DNA of 64,000 nt from Zoroaster sp. YZ-2022 (Eukaryota > Echinodermata > Asteroidea > Forcipulatida > Zoroasteridae), in assembly GCA_029582265.1 (NCBI GenBank), contig CM055820.1, positions 20,869,756-20,933,755 on the forward strand, written 5' to 3'. Both the position numbers and the translations under genes were made by a program. A model generated the notes under the pieces. That model did no database searches. It saw only the letters and a program-made list of their open reading frames with translations, and was not told the origin of the DNA. Below are positions 10,883 through 44,062 of this stretch, piece by piece. Position 1 is the first letter of the stretch, and the number at the start of each line of letters is the position of its first letter.

Positions 10883-11739
10883 ATGACATTTCATCTCACG
10901 TCTATTCTACGATTAGGCTTTTTGCTTATGATGGCCTGCTCTACCAGGAAATAAAATCATCTGCAGATGCTGCCTTACTCAAAATGACCTCGATTCACTG
11001 TGTAGGTGGGAGAGTGAATGGGAAATGAAGTTTAACCCGGATAAATGTTTCAATGCACATGACTACAAAAAGGTTCCTATTATTTTAGTTATAATATCAA
11101 CAACAAGTCCCTTCAAACAACTACAAGCCATCCGTATTTGGGTGTTATCCTTAGCAGTGACTGCAGCTGGTCTCACCACATTAACAAAATCACTACTAAT
11201 GCAAACAAACTGTTGGTATCATTCGCCGAAATTTCAAATCATGCAGTCGAGACGTGAAATCCCGTCTTTACCAGTCGCTAGTCCGTCCTAAACTGGAATA
11301 TGCTGTGTGCGCCTGGGCCCCATACACTGAAGAAGAAAATAAGCAACTTGAGGGTATCCAAAGATCGGCGGCTAGAATGTGCTGTAATAATTATAACAGA
11401 ACCTCAAGCGTCACAACTATGCTCCAAGATCTTGGTTGGCCACTCCTTCAATCAAGAAGAGTCATGACACGTCTAGTCATGCTCTACAAGATTTCACATG
11501 GTTTGGTGGATGTAGACTCAAAACCAAATCTCACCATCCAAACAAGAACTCTCAGACGATCCCATCAATTCTCATATCATCGTGTTCATGCAAAAAGTAA
11601 GATCTACAGCACTAGTTTCTTCCCATCCATGATTCCACATTGGAACAATCTGCCCCCCTCAGTCATCAATGCTCCTAATTTAAGTCTGTTTAAAAGTGCT
11701 GCAGCAGATTTTCTGTTTAATACCAATGTCCCCTCATAG
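10883..11739 (+). pseudogene. CR1-like retrotransposon, C-terminal half of RT, frame-shifted
   Basis: In the shifted frame the RT continues as LLFLLYVNDISSHVYSTIRL, then FAYD at 10921-10932. Family members have FADD here, so the first catalytic Asp is Tyr (TAT at 10927). One base is missing near 10981, after which the frame reads LCRWESEWEMKFNPDKC. Further breaks follow, with YLGVILSSDCSWSHHINK visible in another frame at 11138-11195. The last frame (11254-11739) reads SRLYQSLVRPKLEYAVCAWA and ends HWNNLPPSVINA, the usual C-terminus of these elements. Confidence 0.8.
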
Positions 11740-11822
11740 CTCCTCTAGCCCCGTGCCACGCCACTCTAGCGGGATGCGGCTGTAGCCGTTTTGCTGGAGG
11801 AAGAATACAGATACAGATACAG

Positions 11823-12231
11823 AAATGGTTTATTCATTTTCAAATGGCACACCCCTAAAGAAAGCCTTCCTTGTTGACAACACAGCAATGTTACCACCCG
11901 TAAGAGCATTATGTGGCATGCAGACGATGTTTATGACCGTAATGCTGTGTGGCGGAGTATTACCCCAACAAACTACTAAAAATTGTACATTTTCACTCGA
12001 GTAATTTGTGTATGACTTTTTTGACCCAGTCCAGGGGGTGGGGATTTGGTCAGTCAAGGGATCCATTTTCAAAATTTACATTCCTCAACTCCAACAACCC
12101 CCTTGAGCATATAACAAAAATGCATCCAATATTTACGCTATAGCCTAGGACAATAAGTAAATTACATTAATTTGCATTGGGCCCGAAGAGTAACGTTAGA
12201 GATGTTAGTTATTCATTTTTACTGTGATTTA
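11823..12231. other. No feature recognised
   Basis: Sequence after the 3' end of the LINE. The 64- and 80-codon open stretches overlap each other on opposite strands and have no family resemblance. Confidence 0.35.
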
Positions 12232-12237
12232 GGCCTA

Positions 12238-12375
12238 CCTACCTCTTGAACGAATTCCGCTGGAAGTATAGATAATGTGCTGTCGTCATCCGTTAGTTAC
12301 TTCGTCATCTGATTCTGAGCCACTGTCTGCCAAAATCTCGGCCAAAATGCCATCATTTATGTCCGTTTCCATCAT
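12238..12375 (-). pseudogene. Probable first coding exon of a piggyBac-type transposase
   Basis: On the minus strand an ATG at 12375 opens MMETDINDGILAEILADSGS and an acidic run ESDDE, typical of piggyBac/PGBD N-termini. The frame meets TGA at 12289-12287. One base of shift restores DDDSTLSILPAEFVQE up to a possible donor GAG|GTAGGT near 12238. The exon would then end in phase 0, matching the phase-0 start of the piggyBac exon at 343-1. It lies about 290 bp inside a piggyBac-like TTAA end. Motif evidence is modest because acidic N-termini are not diagnostic on their own. Confidence 0.4.
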
Positions 12376-12597
12376 GATTGCAACTAAAAACTGACCGTTC
12401 GCGTTCTGGACGCAGGGACGCTAGCACCGGGAAACCGCAAAGCTAAAGTGACGTGTTCATTCTTTCATAAAACTTGAGTAAACTGCATTCCTGTCAATAG
12501 AGGGCGCCAACCCAAAAAACCACTAGAGCATTTTCAGGTGGTGAATTATGGAGCCGTGGTAGTCAACGGCATGCCGATTCCCGGCACCTTTTAGTTT

Positions 12598-12667
12598 TAG
12601 AGCCCACGGGATCGAAGCGTATCACAACAAAGGCTCTTTTTAGAGCCCGTGGGATCGAAAGGGTTAA
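12598..12667 (-). repeat. piggyBac-like terminal sequence with TTAA
   Basis: Read on the minus strand, the end is TTAACCCTTTCGATCCCACG (TTAA at 12664-12667), the TTAA-CCC form typical of piggyBac ends. A subterminal near-copy, GAGCCCACGGGATCGAAG, lies at 12600-12617 and matches GAGCCCGTGGGATCGAAA at 12642-12659. The element extends toward lower coordinates. Confidence 0.55.
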
Positions 12668-13342
12668 GAACCTAGACAATAATTTCTTACCACATTTATG
12701 TTTGTTTTAGCACAGACAAGACGATGCATCAGTCAACCCAATTAATATTTTTTATTTTTTTATTTTTTTTTACATTCTTCAAAATTTGTTGTCTGGGAAT
12801 TATTTATCAAAAAAAGATGTTTGCAGTCTTACTTATTTCATTTCTCTCTTTTAACATGTTGTTCCCAAATCGCGCATTTTTTAAAGAAATTCATTAACTA
12901 AAGTGCCATATTTCTTGCTATTGACATTACAGAAATGCGTTATTGAATGTCACAATCTGTTGGATGGATATCATTGTTTACATGAGCATAAAAATGATAA
13001 TGAATTTTATTATTATTTCCCTACAGTAGTTCAAAAAGTTTTTTTTTTACTACAGCCTCGGTCAGGCGCCTGCGAGAATGTTCCCCCAATGGCTAGAAGG
13101 AGTGTGCCCCAGCTGAAAACTCAAACATTTAAGAACATCAAATTGAAGGTTTTTTCTCTTGTACTGTTGAACAAAAGTCCCTTCAACACAATCATGTGCT
13201 TAAAAGAACCTGACTAGCCACAGGCGTAAATCCCAGGGGGATGGGTATATTTTACCCCCCCCCCCCCACTTATTGGACGACCGGGGATGGTCCACAGGAT
13301 CACCCCCTGAATTTTCCATGCGTTGAAAATATATATAGGCCC

Positions 13343-13390
<48 letters not shown>

Positions 13391-13481
13391 TATATATAAC
13401 GACCATAGGGGGAATTGTAAAAAAAATTAACGTTGGGGGGGAAAACAAAAAAACTCATATAACACCTATAAGGTATTTCTG
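12668..13481. other. Low-complexity intergenic sequence before gap 1
   Basis: No gene recognised. Includes a poly-C run at about 13254-13268 and a TA dinucleotide repeat at 13345-13398. The long open stretches on both strands are produced by these simple repeats. Confidence 0.5.
13345..13398. repeat. (TA)n microsatellite
   Basis: About 54 bases of nearly pure TA dinucleotides. Confidence 0.95.
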
Positions 13482-13981
13482 NNNNNNNNNNNNNNNNNNN
13501 NNNNNNNNNNNNNNNNNNNNNNNNNNNNNNNNNNNNNNNNNNNNNNNNNNNNNNNNNNNNNNNNNNNNNNNNNNNNNNNNNNNNNNNNNNNNNNNNNNNN
13601 NNNNNNNNNNNNNNNNNNNNNNNNNNNNNNNNNNNNNNNNNNNNNNNNNNNNNNNNNNNNNNNNNNNNNNNNNNNNNNNNNNNNNNNNNNNNNNNNNNNN
13701 NNNNNNNNNNNNNNNNNNNNNNNNNNNNNNNNNNNNNNNNNNNNNNNNNNNNNNNNNNNNNNNNNNNNNNNNNNNNNNNNNNNNNNNNNNNNNNNNNNNN
13801 NNNNNNNNNNNNNNNNNNNNNNNNNNNNNNNNNNNNNNNNNNNNNNNNNNNNNNNNNNNNNNNNNNNNNNNNNNNNNNNNNNNNNNNNNNNNNNNNNNNN
13901 NNNNNNNNNNNNNNNNNNNNNNNNNNNNNNNNNNNNNNNNNNNNNNNNNNNNNNNNNNNNNNNNNNNNNNNNNNNNNNNNN
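13482..13981. other. Assembly gap of 500 N
   Basis: Exactly 500 N, probably a placeholder size. It may hide upstream exons of the mosaic protease. Confidence 0.99.
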
Positions 13982-13997
13982 GTTAAAAAATTCCCTT

Positions 13998-14370
13998 TCT
14001 TTTGATAATATTAGCGCCCTCTCTTTTCACTGTTAAATATTTTGTTTGTGCAACAATGCGATTTGTGCAACAACACGAACACCTCTTTGAAATTTTTATC
14101 TCCTTCTTGATCAGACTTATCGAACAAAAAAAACAGTTCTGTTACGAAACTTACCCTTTGCTTTTGATAATATTAGCGCCCTCTCTTTTCACTGTTAAAT
14201 ATTTTGTTTGTGCAACAATGCGATTTGTGCAACAACGCGAACACCTCTTTGAAATTTTATCTCCTTCTTCTTGATCAGACTTATCGAACAAAAAAACATA
14301 GTTCTGTTCTGAAACTTACCCTTTGCTTTTGATAATATTAGCGCCCTCTCTTTTCACTGTTAAATATTTT
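13998..14370. repeat. Tandem repeat of about 162-165 bp, two copies plus a third start
   Basis: The phrase GATAATATTAGCGCCCTCTC recurs at 14004, 14166 and 14331 with the same following sequence through TTGTGCAACAA and the CTTATCGAACAAAAA block. The third copy changes into the dispersed repeat described next. Confidence 0.85.
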
Positions 14371-14530
14371 GCTTATGATGAAATTTCTAGTTTTCTAATT
14401 CCCAGGGTTTGTTTACATGGCATGTACTGTACCCTCAATTGTCCGCTATGAATATGCAATCTTTACAAGGGCCGCTAGATTTGCTCATGCATATCCAGTA
14501 CCAGCAGCACTGCGTAATGCAACACCAGCA
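14331..14530. repeat. Dispersed repeat, copy 1 (copy 2 at about 57465-57665)
   Basis: From the TTTCACTGTTAAATATTTTG block through CTAATTCCCAGGGTTTGTTT, the CTCAATTGTCCGCTATGAATA phrase and TTGCTCATGCATATCCAG, it aligns along its length with 57465-57665 despite many substitutions. Confidence 0.7.
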
Positions 14531-14605
14531 AAAGCCTTTGAGTCGTGCACACCACTCCCTCCACATGGCTTGAAGCTGCCCTTGGACTTTTCTGTGGGGA
14601 CTGAA

Positions 14606-14764
14606 ACCCCAATGGGGTATAGGTCGGGTGGGATTGGAATTCGGGTCCACAGAACATGAAAACCAATGGGGTATGGGTCCGGGTGGGATTGGAACCCGGG
14701 TCCACAAGGCATAAAACCCAATGGGGTATGGGTCCGGGTGGGACTGGAACCGGGTCCACAGAAG
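14606..14764. repeat. Minisatellite of about 55 bp, three units, split by a hAT insertion
   Basis: Units read CCAATGGGGTATGGGTCCGG, then GTGGGATTGGAACC, then GGGTCCACAGA-GCATGAAAAC. A further unit follows at 17075-17126, beyond the hAT-type element, showing that the element landed inside the array. Confidence 0.85.
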
Positions 14765-17074
14765 CAGTGTTCTAGCCAGGATGAAATTATAGCGTAGGGG
14801 CATTTATGCGACCACGAATCTGCGGCGTGGCCGAAGCCACAACGACGATGGGGTCTGAGGCCCGCTTAAGGGCCCTGGGATTCTTGGGAAACTTTTAGGT
14901 TGTAGATGCTCTCTGGTGCAATCTGAGGCTATTTTTGGGGCATATTACTTAATATAATTTGCCACACAAAACCATATATTTTTAGACATAAAATATTTCT
15001 TGCTTTTCAATTGGTAGGTTTTAACATGTTTACATTTTCTGTCACATTTTTCTCAGTAATATCAAACCCATTTTAAATTTAAAATGGAGTAGAACCTACA
15101 GGACTCATGTTGTTATTGTTTTAATTATTGTTTTAATTATTGTTTTAATTATTGTTTTAATTATTGTTTTATTCACTTTACATTGGATTGTTGTTAGTAA
15201 TTGTAGCTTTAAACGTGTGACTAAAGTTAATCGTTTTTATCAATAATTCAAAGCCAGATATGATCAAAAAAATTCCATACAATACGGCATTACAATGTAT
15301 GCCTTGACTTATACCTACTTTAAATTAAACTTGACAAACTATAAATAAAATGGTTTCTTTAAACAAAACCCTGCTGTGCAAGCTTCACCCAAATAGTTTC
15401 ATAAAAGTATTTTGTTGGACAGCAGGTAAGAGCTCTATATTCTAAGTCCACAGTTATTGAGTAAATAAAAAAAAGCTTTTTAAAAACATGAGGCCAGCTG
15501 TAAAGAACGCCTTAGAATTATCCTGGCTCAGTCTTTTCAAAAGTATTTTAAAAAAAAGAAACAGAAACAGAAACAAGACAACAAAAGACACAATTTCTGG
15601 GTCTGAGTTCACATCAAGAACTGTCTGACTTTGGAATATTGAATGTATCAATTTGGGATTAGAGCCAAGACAAGAGTTGGGGCTATTGTTCCTTGACAAT
15701 GACTGATAGGTTGTGGTTTTACACTCCCAGACCAGGTGACATCAACCTCTGGGACCTGGTTCTTGGCTGGTTTCCAAGCTATATAACTATACATGTGTGA
15801 AACAACATCCCAGGATACAGGATACCAGTATACATTCTCCCAAAGGCTAAAGTAGCAGCAGTGAGTGATCCGACTGTCGGCAGAAATGCATCTTTTAATC
15901 AGTTGTTTTCAAAGCCTAAAATTTAAAACAATAAATCTAGACCTACTTAAAAAATTATGACTGGTTGGAGCAGAATGGTGACATCTATTTATTAGCTGAG
16001 AGCAAACTATTGGTGATTTTTTTTTACCTCGGAAAAGTTTCAGAAATCTCTGACATGTTTTGTGGAATTAAATTCTGTGGATTATACCTGTGGCGGAGAA
16101 TCTCAGCTCCAGAAATAATGCTTTCGGCATTAAATAAATAGTGGTCGGGTATGTAAATTAAGAAGAAAAACAGTTTTTAGAAAGTGTTTACCATTACTCC
16201 TGATTTAAAAGTAAATGGAGGCCTGTTTGCAGGGTGCAATTGTGCTATCATCGCCTACTGAGCGTATCCTGGGGACCCGGGAATAGCCGATTTAAGTCTT
16301 GCATTTCGATTTTCGTTTTTAATTTTTCTTCTTAATTTATTAATTCTTAATTTACAAAACAAAAATATATCAGCTTGGTGACAAAATGGTGGCAGGAAAT
16401 GATACTGGAATGAGATTTACAATGTTTTGATGCCGTGAAGACAAAACTGTTTCCAGACTTCTGCTGGCGCCAGCCCGGACATAAGATGTTCAACAACTAC
16501 GTTTGCGGTGGTTGTTGTTTAAAAATTTTTTTAAACTTTAAGCTCAAAACAAATTTCTGACAGTAGATTTTGTTTCAGAAATAATTATTTGAGAAAACAT
16601 GTCATACATGTAGCATGATCATTCATAGTAACTCGACAGACATTTTTATAGACTTCACTTTTGCGGCGTTTGCCTGGCACGTGAGTACCCGCTCATCTGG
16701 TTTTTGCCTAAGCAGTGTGGTAGCGGAACCAGTGTCAATGTGTTTAGGGTTGAATGCCATATAGATTCTTGCGGCGGCCGCGCATGATTTTGCAAATGCG
16801 GCGCATCAACACATTCTCTGGAAAGAAACAAAGTTGCGGCCAATTAAAATGTGTCAATAAAGCTTCCTACAAGATGAAATAAATCCCTCAGTGGCAACAA
16901 ATTATTGTTGTTCACAGTGGTTCTCGAACCGAACAAAGGAAATTTTGGGTGTTTTTTTCTCCATGGAATAAATTATTTATAAGCGTATCGATAGCGTATC
17001 GGCGATTTAAGCGTATCGGCATTTTTATAAGCGTGTCGACGATCACGCTGTTGTATCTACAAGCTAGAACACTG
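14765..17074. mobile_element. Non-autonomous hAT-type element, 2.3 kb
   Basis: The ends are CAGTGTTCTAGC at 14765 and its complement GCTAGAACACTG, ending at 17074. The flanks carry an 8-bp duplication with one mismatch (CACAGAAG at 14757-14764, CACAGAGG at 17075-17082). The right subterminal part holds repeated AGCGTATCG phrases (about 16980-17040). A shorter relative lies at 38440-39064. No transposase was seen inside; the open stretches are short and unrelated to known families. Confidence 0.82.
15112..15172. repeat. 12-bp tandem repeat (TTGTTTTAATTA)n
   Basis: About five near-perfect units inside the hAT-type element. Confidence 0.9.
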
Positions 17075-17126
17075 CACAGAGGCATGAAAACCCAATGGGT
17101 ATGGGTCGGGTGGGATTGAAACCTGG

Positions 17127-17290
17127 GTCCACAGAGGTGGAAGGTGTGGAAAGTAGGACTAGTGCGGTGACATCATGTGGAATCTCAATTGGTAGTAATT
17201 AGTTCTGAAAAAGAACTGGTGGTACAACTCGACGTTTCGATCAGTATGCTCTGATCGTCCTCAGGAAGAAAAGGTGTGAAAGTTCTCCAT
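17127..17290 (-). mobile_element. Penelope-like element, 3' end fragment
   Basis: Matches the 3' part of the Penelope-like insertion at 54114-54605: the GCGGTGACA-CATGTGGAATC phrase, an AGTTCTGAAAAAGAACT hairpin, and the ACAACTCGACGTTTCGATCA stem region. It follows the split minisatellite. Confidence 0.6.
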
Positions 17291-17507
17291 TTACCAATAT
17301 CTCAGCATTGATTTTTGCATATATATTTTCAAACTGGAAATTATTTCACGTTTCTTAAAATGACAGCACTTCTGGACATAACATTTCTAGGAGGCAAGAC
17401 TATTATAAATTTATACTTTACCTTTTATTGCAAAATGTTTCTTGAGAAAATGAAATACTAATATTTTCATTTCCTTCATTTGTTGTAAGCATCTCATTTT
17501 AAGCATC
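17291..17507. other. No feature recognised
   Basis: AT-rich sequence between the Penelope fragment and the minisatellite. Confidence 0.3.
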
Positions 17508-17976
17508 ACATCTTTCCCCATCACATCTTTCCCATCACATCTTTCCCATCACATCTTTACCATCACATCTTTCCCCATCACATCTTTCCCCCGTCACATC
17601 TTTACCCCGTCACATCTTTACCCGTCACATCTTTCCCCATCATCTTTCTCCCATCACATCTTTACCCCATCATCTTTCCCCATCATCTTTCCCCCATCAC
17701 ATCTTTCCCCATCACATCTTTCCCCATCACATCTTTCCCCGTCACATCTTTTCCCCTGTCACATCTTTCCCCTGTCACATCTTTCCCCGTCACATCTTTC
17801 CCCCGTCACATCTTTCCCCCGTCACATCTTTCCCCGTCACATCTTTCCCCCGTCACATCTTTCCCCCGTCAAATCTTTCCCCGTCACATCTTTCCCCGTT
17901 ACATCTTTCCCCGTCACATCTTTCCCCCGTCACATCTTTCCCCTGTCACATCTTTCCCCCATCACATCTTTCCCCC
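17508..17976. repeat. Minisatellite (CATCACATCTTTCCC)n, about 15-17 bp units
   Basis: About 30 units of CATCACATCTTTCCCC and the variant CGTCACATCTTTCCCC. The pyrimidine-rich strand is continuous, with AT-type units at the ends and CG-type units in the middle. Confidence 0.93.
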
Positions 17977-18152
17977 ACCCATTACACATTACTGTATGCT
18001 GTGCACTGATCTTTGTCTAGCTAAATATTTCAATATAATGTATTGAGCCAAAAAATTATCAACCTCATCCCCAGGACTTTTGAGGTAGCCCCTGGTTGAG
18101 ATTTTATGGCTAGCTCAAAAATAAATATTAACAATCCGGTTTTTCTCTGTAG

Positions 18153-39821
<21,669 letters not shown>

Positions 39822-40003
39822 GTTAAACCTGTTTAACTGGTTAACCCTAAATAAGGTAACCTTGTTTAAAATTTTAAGCTAATTTGTGCCCTTCAAATTG
39901 TCACGTCGGGCTTTTATCATCTTGTTCACATTCTTTTAGTTTTTAGTTTTTTTATTCATAGAATCCAAGGAAATTGTTCAAATTGAAAGCAACTTAATAT
40001 ACA
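39822..40003. other. 3' flank of the protease gene
   Basis: No clear polyadenylation signal could be assigned. The nearest AATAAA-like words lie inside the following MITE. Confidence 0.3.
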
Positions 40004-40006
40004 TTA

Positions 40007-40535
40007 GGGGCCGTTCACAATTATCAACATTTTCACAAGTGTACAAAGAGTACACTTTTTCAGACCCCCCTCCCCCCCCCTTTAAGTGTACAAAATAAAA
40101 TGTTGATTTCAAACAATAGATTTGTGTTCAAAAGTAATGTATTCAGGCAAAGTATAATATACAGTCAGTCTGCAGCAAATATTTTAAACCGAGGTCAGTT
40201 CAACCATGGAAGTATTATAAACATGATAAAGAAGTATTATAATACTTGCATGGTTCAGCACACAGAATTTAGCTGTAATTTGACTTTGCCTCCATCATGT
40301 CCATTGTGCAAACTCCTGAGATTTGGTAGCTGAAGAAAACCAAGTCTCAGAAGCGTGCACCATGAACTTATGATCGAGGCTCACGATCTTTCTGGGCGTT
40401 GGCCGTGTGTATTTGTACTGCTTTTACAAATCGACATTTTTACTTTTTGAAAAAGCGTACGCGGCGCCTTAACCCCCTCCCCCCCAGCGTACGGTTTGTA
40501 CGCTTGTGAAAATGTTGATAATTGTGAACGGCCCC
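40007..40535. mobile_element. PIF/Harbinger-type MITE, 529 bp, TTA duplication
   Basis: Ends GGGGCCGTTCACAATTATCA and TGATAATTGTGAACGGCCCC are inverted over about 40 bp. TTA flanks both sides (40004-40006, 40536-40538), the 3-bp target of PIF/Harbinger. No transposase inside. Confidence 0.82.
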
Positions 40536-40538
40536 TTA

Positions 40539-42137
40539 GTCAAATACAAAAATCAACATTTAAACAAATCTACGCCTGATGTTTGACTGATGTATTATCG
40601 TGTGCCAGCAGTGTCCGACCATGGATTGAAATAAATGAAAAACATTAATAAAAAGTCAACTATGTAATGGTTTATCAGCTGTTGCTCCATTTCTACGTAA
40701 AAATGATTTCAAAAAATCTTGAATGCATTTTTGGTATGTGATGGCCTCTGTGGTTCACTTTCCCTTGCTACTTTGTATCAATTGGTGGCGCTCTTTATTT
40801 CACACACTGCATTATGACACATGGACTGAGCACTCGTTTTACTTTGTTTTGAAGTTAAAACTCTCAATTGTGACTTGCTCTGGCAAAACCCTGAAGTTAG
40901 ACCCAGTTTTCAAAAGTGACCTCACAAATTTTTCGTGAAAATTAACAATGTTTCAGGATTTTTCTTTTTCCATCAAAATCTAGAGAAAATGCTCTATATG
41001 GTGACATGAAAACTGGTCCCTCAAACTGGTCCCTGGGGTCAGTTTTTAACCATTTATGGCTGTTATGCATTATGGTAAATGCCGAGAAGTTTTGGGTTTT
41101 GCCAGATTGGGTCACAATTATCTCTCAGAGATAATTATCTCTAGAGTACCACATTGTTATTGATGTAATGACTAGATCATCCTGTTAATGTGACCCATCC
41201 CTGAACCACAGTAAACTAAGTAATTTCCATATTTTGACTATAGTTTGGAAGATTTATGTAAAATGAGCGATCTCTGTATTTTTCATGTACAGACTGCCTT
41301 GAGAAAACTTTCTATACTTAAACATGTCAGAGCGATCCCTTGATTTAGTGTTGCATGTATTACACCTTTCTTATAATCATAAAGTGCTTTAACAAGTTGT
41401 GCTTTAACAAGTTATTCTTATAATCTTCTTTGATATGTTTACCCTTTCTTAATCAGTAGTTTACCCTTGTTGATTATTACAAGATATTTAGTATTGTTTT
41501 TTTGTGTTCTGTATTTTTTTCAGTTCACCGTGAAATAAATGATTGGAAACTGAAGATCTGACTTTTGGCCATAAATTACTTTGTTTTACGGTTGACACCC
41601 CCCCCAACCCCCAACCTAATATTTGTATTTAAGGAGATATTCAAATTTCCCTGAGTTCTAACAAGTTCTAACAAGCTACAACGGTTACTACTAGAAGGAA
41701 AGTTACAAGTAAAGAGGAACGTCATGGTTCAGAAACATCAAGTATTGGTGTAAAAAGTGTTACCAGGCATGTGTGAGATTTGCGGAAAATCGTGTTAGAT
41801 GGACATCCATGGTCACCAACCTGCTACGAGCAGACGGTACCAACAGGTAACAGGTAATGTGGTTTGCATTCACGTGAAGTATTACCCAATAGTAGATTTT
41901 GACTATTGCTACTTAAATCCAGGGTCCGATTTCAAAAGTATTTTAAGGTGAGGTATTTTAAGGTGAGATACCACGTTGGCAAAACTGCTTCTATGAGTAT
42001 GCTTACTCTCTTTGAATCAAGATATACATTGAACAACAAACCTAAAAGTGAATTTAGGAAAGAGTACTCTTTTCTAAATTCTAACAAAATTATTTTCACT
42101 TTTCTTATAAATGACAGCACTTCAGACAAAAATATTT
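40539..42137. other. Intergenic, no gene recognised
   Basis: Includes a perfect local inverted repeat AGAGATAATTATCTCT at about 41127 and short C-runs at about 41599. Open stretches are short and not protein-like. Confidence 0.4.
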
Positions 42138-42215
42138 CTAAGCGCCATGAGCGTTATTCGGTTGACGGATACCGGCGCTATATAAATTTACATTATTAAT
42201 TTTATTATTATTGAT
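42138..42215 (+). mobile_element. SINE tail fragment
   Basis: AAGCGCCATGAGCG, then GGCGCTATATAAATTTACAT and ATTATT repeats match the 3' tail of the SINE family seen at 35768-36122. Confidence 0.5.
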
Positions 42216-43744
42216 ACCATTATCAACTTTACACCAAGAAAGATTTACATTAAAATTACATTTTTTTTAATTTACCAATCCTATGGCCTCAACTTCAACC
42301 CCAAAGGTTCCTATAATTGTATTATTATGTAGCATGATTGTTTAATAAAGGCCTCGTTTCCACGGTGATGGACTCCATTGTTCTTGCACCCTGCAGTGGA
42401 TAATTTAAATATCCAAGAATCAGTGCAGGATGTGTTGTGTGCATTATAGTCCGATAGTGTGATGCCTGGAGTGGTAGTCAGGGGACTAGACCTATTGATA
42501 TAACCCATCAGTATTGCATAAATCAATTTTTGACCACCAGGGTCTTGGTAGTAACAGTGGTAGACCCTGGGTTCAAGGTTGTACCATATGTCTATAGTCG
42601 GGCCCTTTTGTATGTCTATTTATTAAATAAAGAGTCAGGATTCCAAACAGAGTCTTGGAGGTCTTCACTTTTTTTTAAATGTAGTGCATTTGTGTCTAAC
42701 ATCACATAACTAATTTACATATATAAATAATAACACAAGAGAAAAATGATTATAGAATGTTTTTAAAAAGATGTTAAAAATATTTAAAATATCAAATGAA
42801 ATGAGTAACGCATCTGCATGACTTTTCAAGACACGTGTATCTCAAAGGTAAAAGGTTCATAGGTCAAAGATCATGACTTTCAGGAGGTACCTACCAAGTT
42901 TTTTCTCCTTTGATTGGAGACAAAACAAAATTAGATGATGATTGCAATTTGCTGACTTTCTTTGTGTGAGGCTTTTACTGATGATAAAACAAAGGGAACA
43001 TTAAAAGAAAACAACTATATACATTAACATGAAGAAAAACGAACCTGAGTGAGTTTTAAACCAAATAAAATAAACAAAGTTAGCATCAATGACATTGCCA
43101 CTTCAATCACTCTCATGTCAATTCAGCTGAATGAGCAAGAAGTCGATACAAAACTATGTTGCACAATGTATGTATTTGGTGTGACCAATCAGATAATTTT
43201 TCCCCCTTTTTTCAACTGATATGAGCGGTTGTTGAAAATTCTTGTAAAATGTTTAATTCATTTTGCTCAGTTTTTTTTAAACACAATTTGCCCACATGTT
43301 GTGAACAGAATTTCAATACAGACTTAACTCAAGAAGTTACTCATTTTGCTAGGCTTAATAATTTATACCTTGTTGATAATTTGTTTAATTTTTTTGAACG
43401 ACATAAAATGCTTCCAGTAACTTTTACTTTTTAACCATCTTTGTCATTCTGAGAATAGAGAGGTGACATTGGCCGGCATGGCCAAGTTCAACTCGAAACA
43501 TATGCAAACTCTCTATTCCAACAAACTCTACAAGTTGCAAAAATTAAGAAACAATTTACATTGTCTTAGTGTTGGACAACAAAATATATTTATAGATAAT
43601 TTCCCTCAAAGCCATTATACACTATTGGTAATCTGGAAAAACCAACTTGATCCTAGTTTTACCTAAAATTTAGTTGGTGTAAAGTTGATGATGGTATCAG
43701 ACATTTCTTGAAATATTTCTGTCTGAGGTGTTATCATCTAAAGC
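42216..43744. other. Intergenic, no gene recognised
   Basis: AT-rich; the 61- and 67-codon open stretches near 43.2-43.7 kb have no family resemblance. Confidence 0.4.
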
Positions 43745-44062
43745 TGCGCATTTTTTGGTTATTTCGGGAACCGGATACCCGAAATTGGAAATATTCGGGT
43801 ACCCGTAAACAATTTTGTAAAAATACATAAATACTCCTGAATGTATAAAATAACCAATATGAACACAAGTTTCTCTTGTTTTATTAGAGTCATAATAAAT
43901 GTGGACTTACTGTAATAATTTCCCGCCTCTATATTAAAAAAAATCAGACACTTCCATTTGTGTGGTTTAAATTTTCACAAGTCATTTACGGGTAATTGGA
44001 ACCGAAAAATGAAACCGGGTAATGACCCTTTCGGTCGGGTATCTGGATACCCGGCACTGCCT
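43745..44062. mobile_element. Candidate fold-back element rich in CGGGTA/TACCCG
   Basis: GGATACCCGAAATTGG and TTCGGGTACCCG on the left pair with CGGTCGGGTATCTGGATACC and CCGGCACTGCC on the right. No target duplication could be fixed. Confidence 0.4.

Larger units (their letters stand above)
8264..11822 (+). mobile_element. CR1-like (jockey superfamily) non-LTR retrotransposon, near full length, inactive
   Basis: One long ORF with an N-terminal hydrophobic segment, 2A-like motif, PHD-like finger, AP endonuclease and reverse transcriptase, then a short 3' region that ends in ATACAG repeats (about 11805-11822), as many CR1/L2-type elements end in a short tandem repeat. The order and the motifs place it in the CR1-like part of the jockey superfamily; the exact clade is not certain. 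Frame breaks near 10852, 10981 and between about 11050 and 11250, plus loss of a catalytic Asp, make it inactive. Confidence 0.85.

Noticed and set aside
14435..14803. Minus-strand ORFs of 78-122 codons rich in Pro and His
   Set aside because: They read through the 55-bp minisatellite. All three frames are open, which is a repeat artefact.
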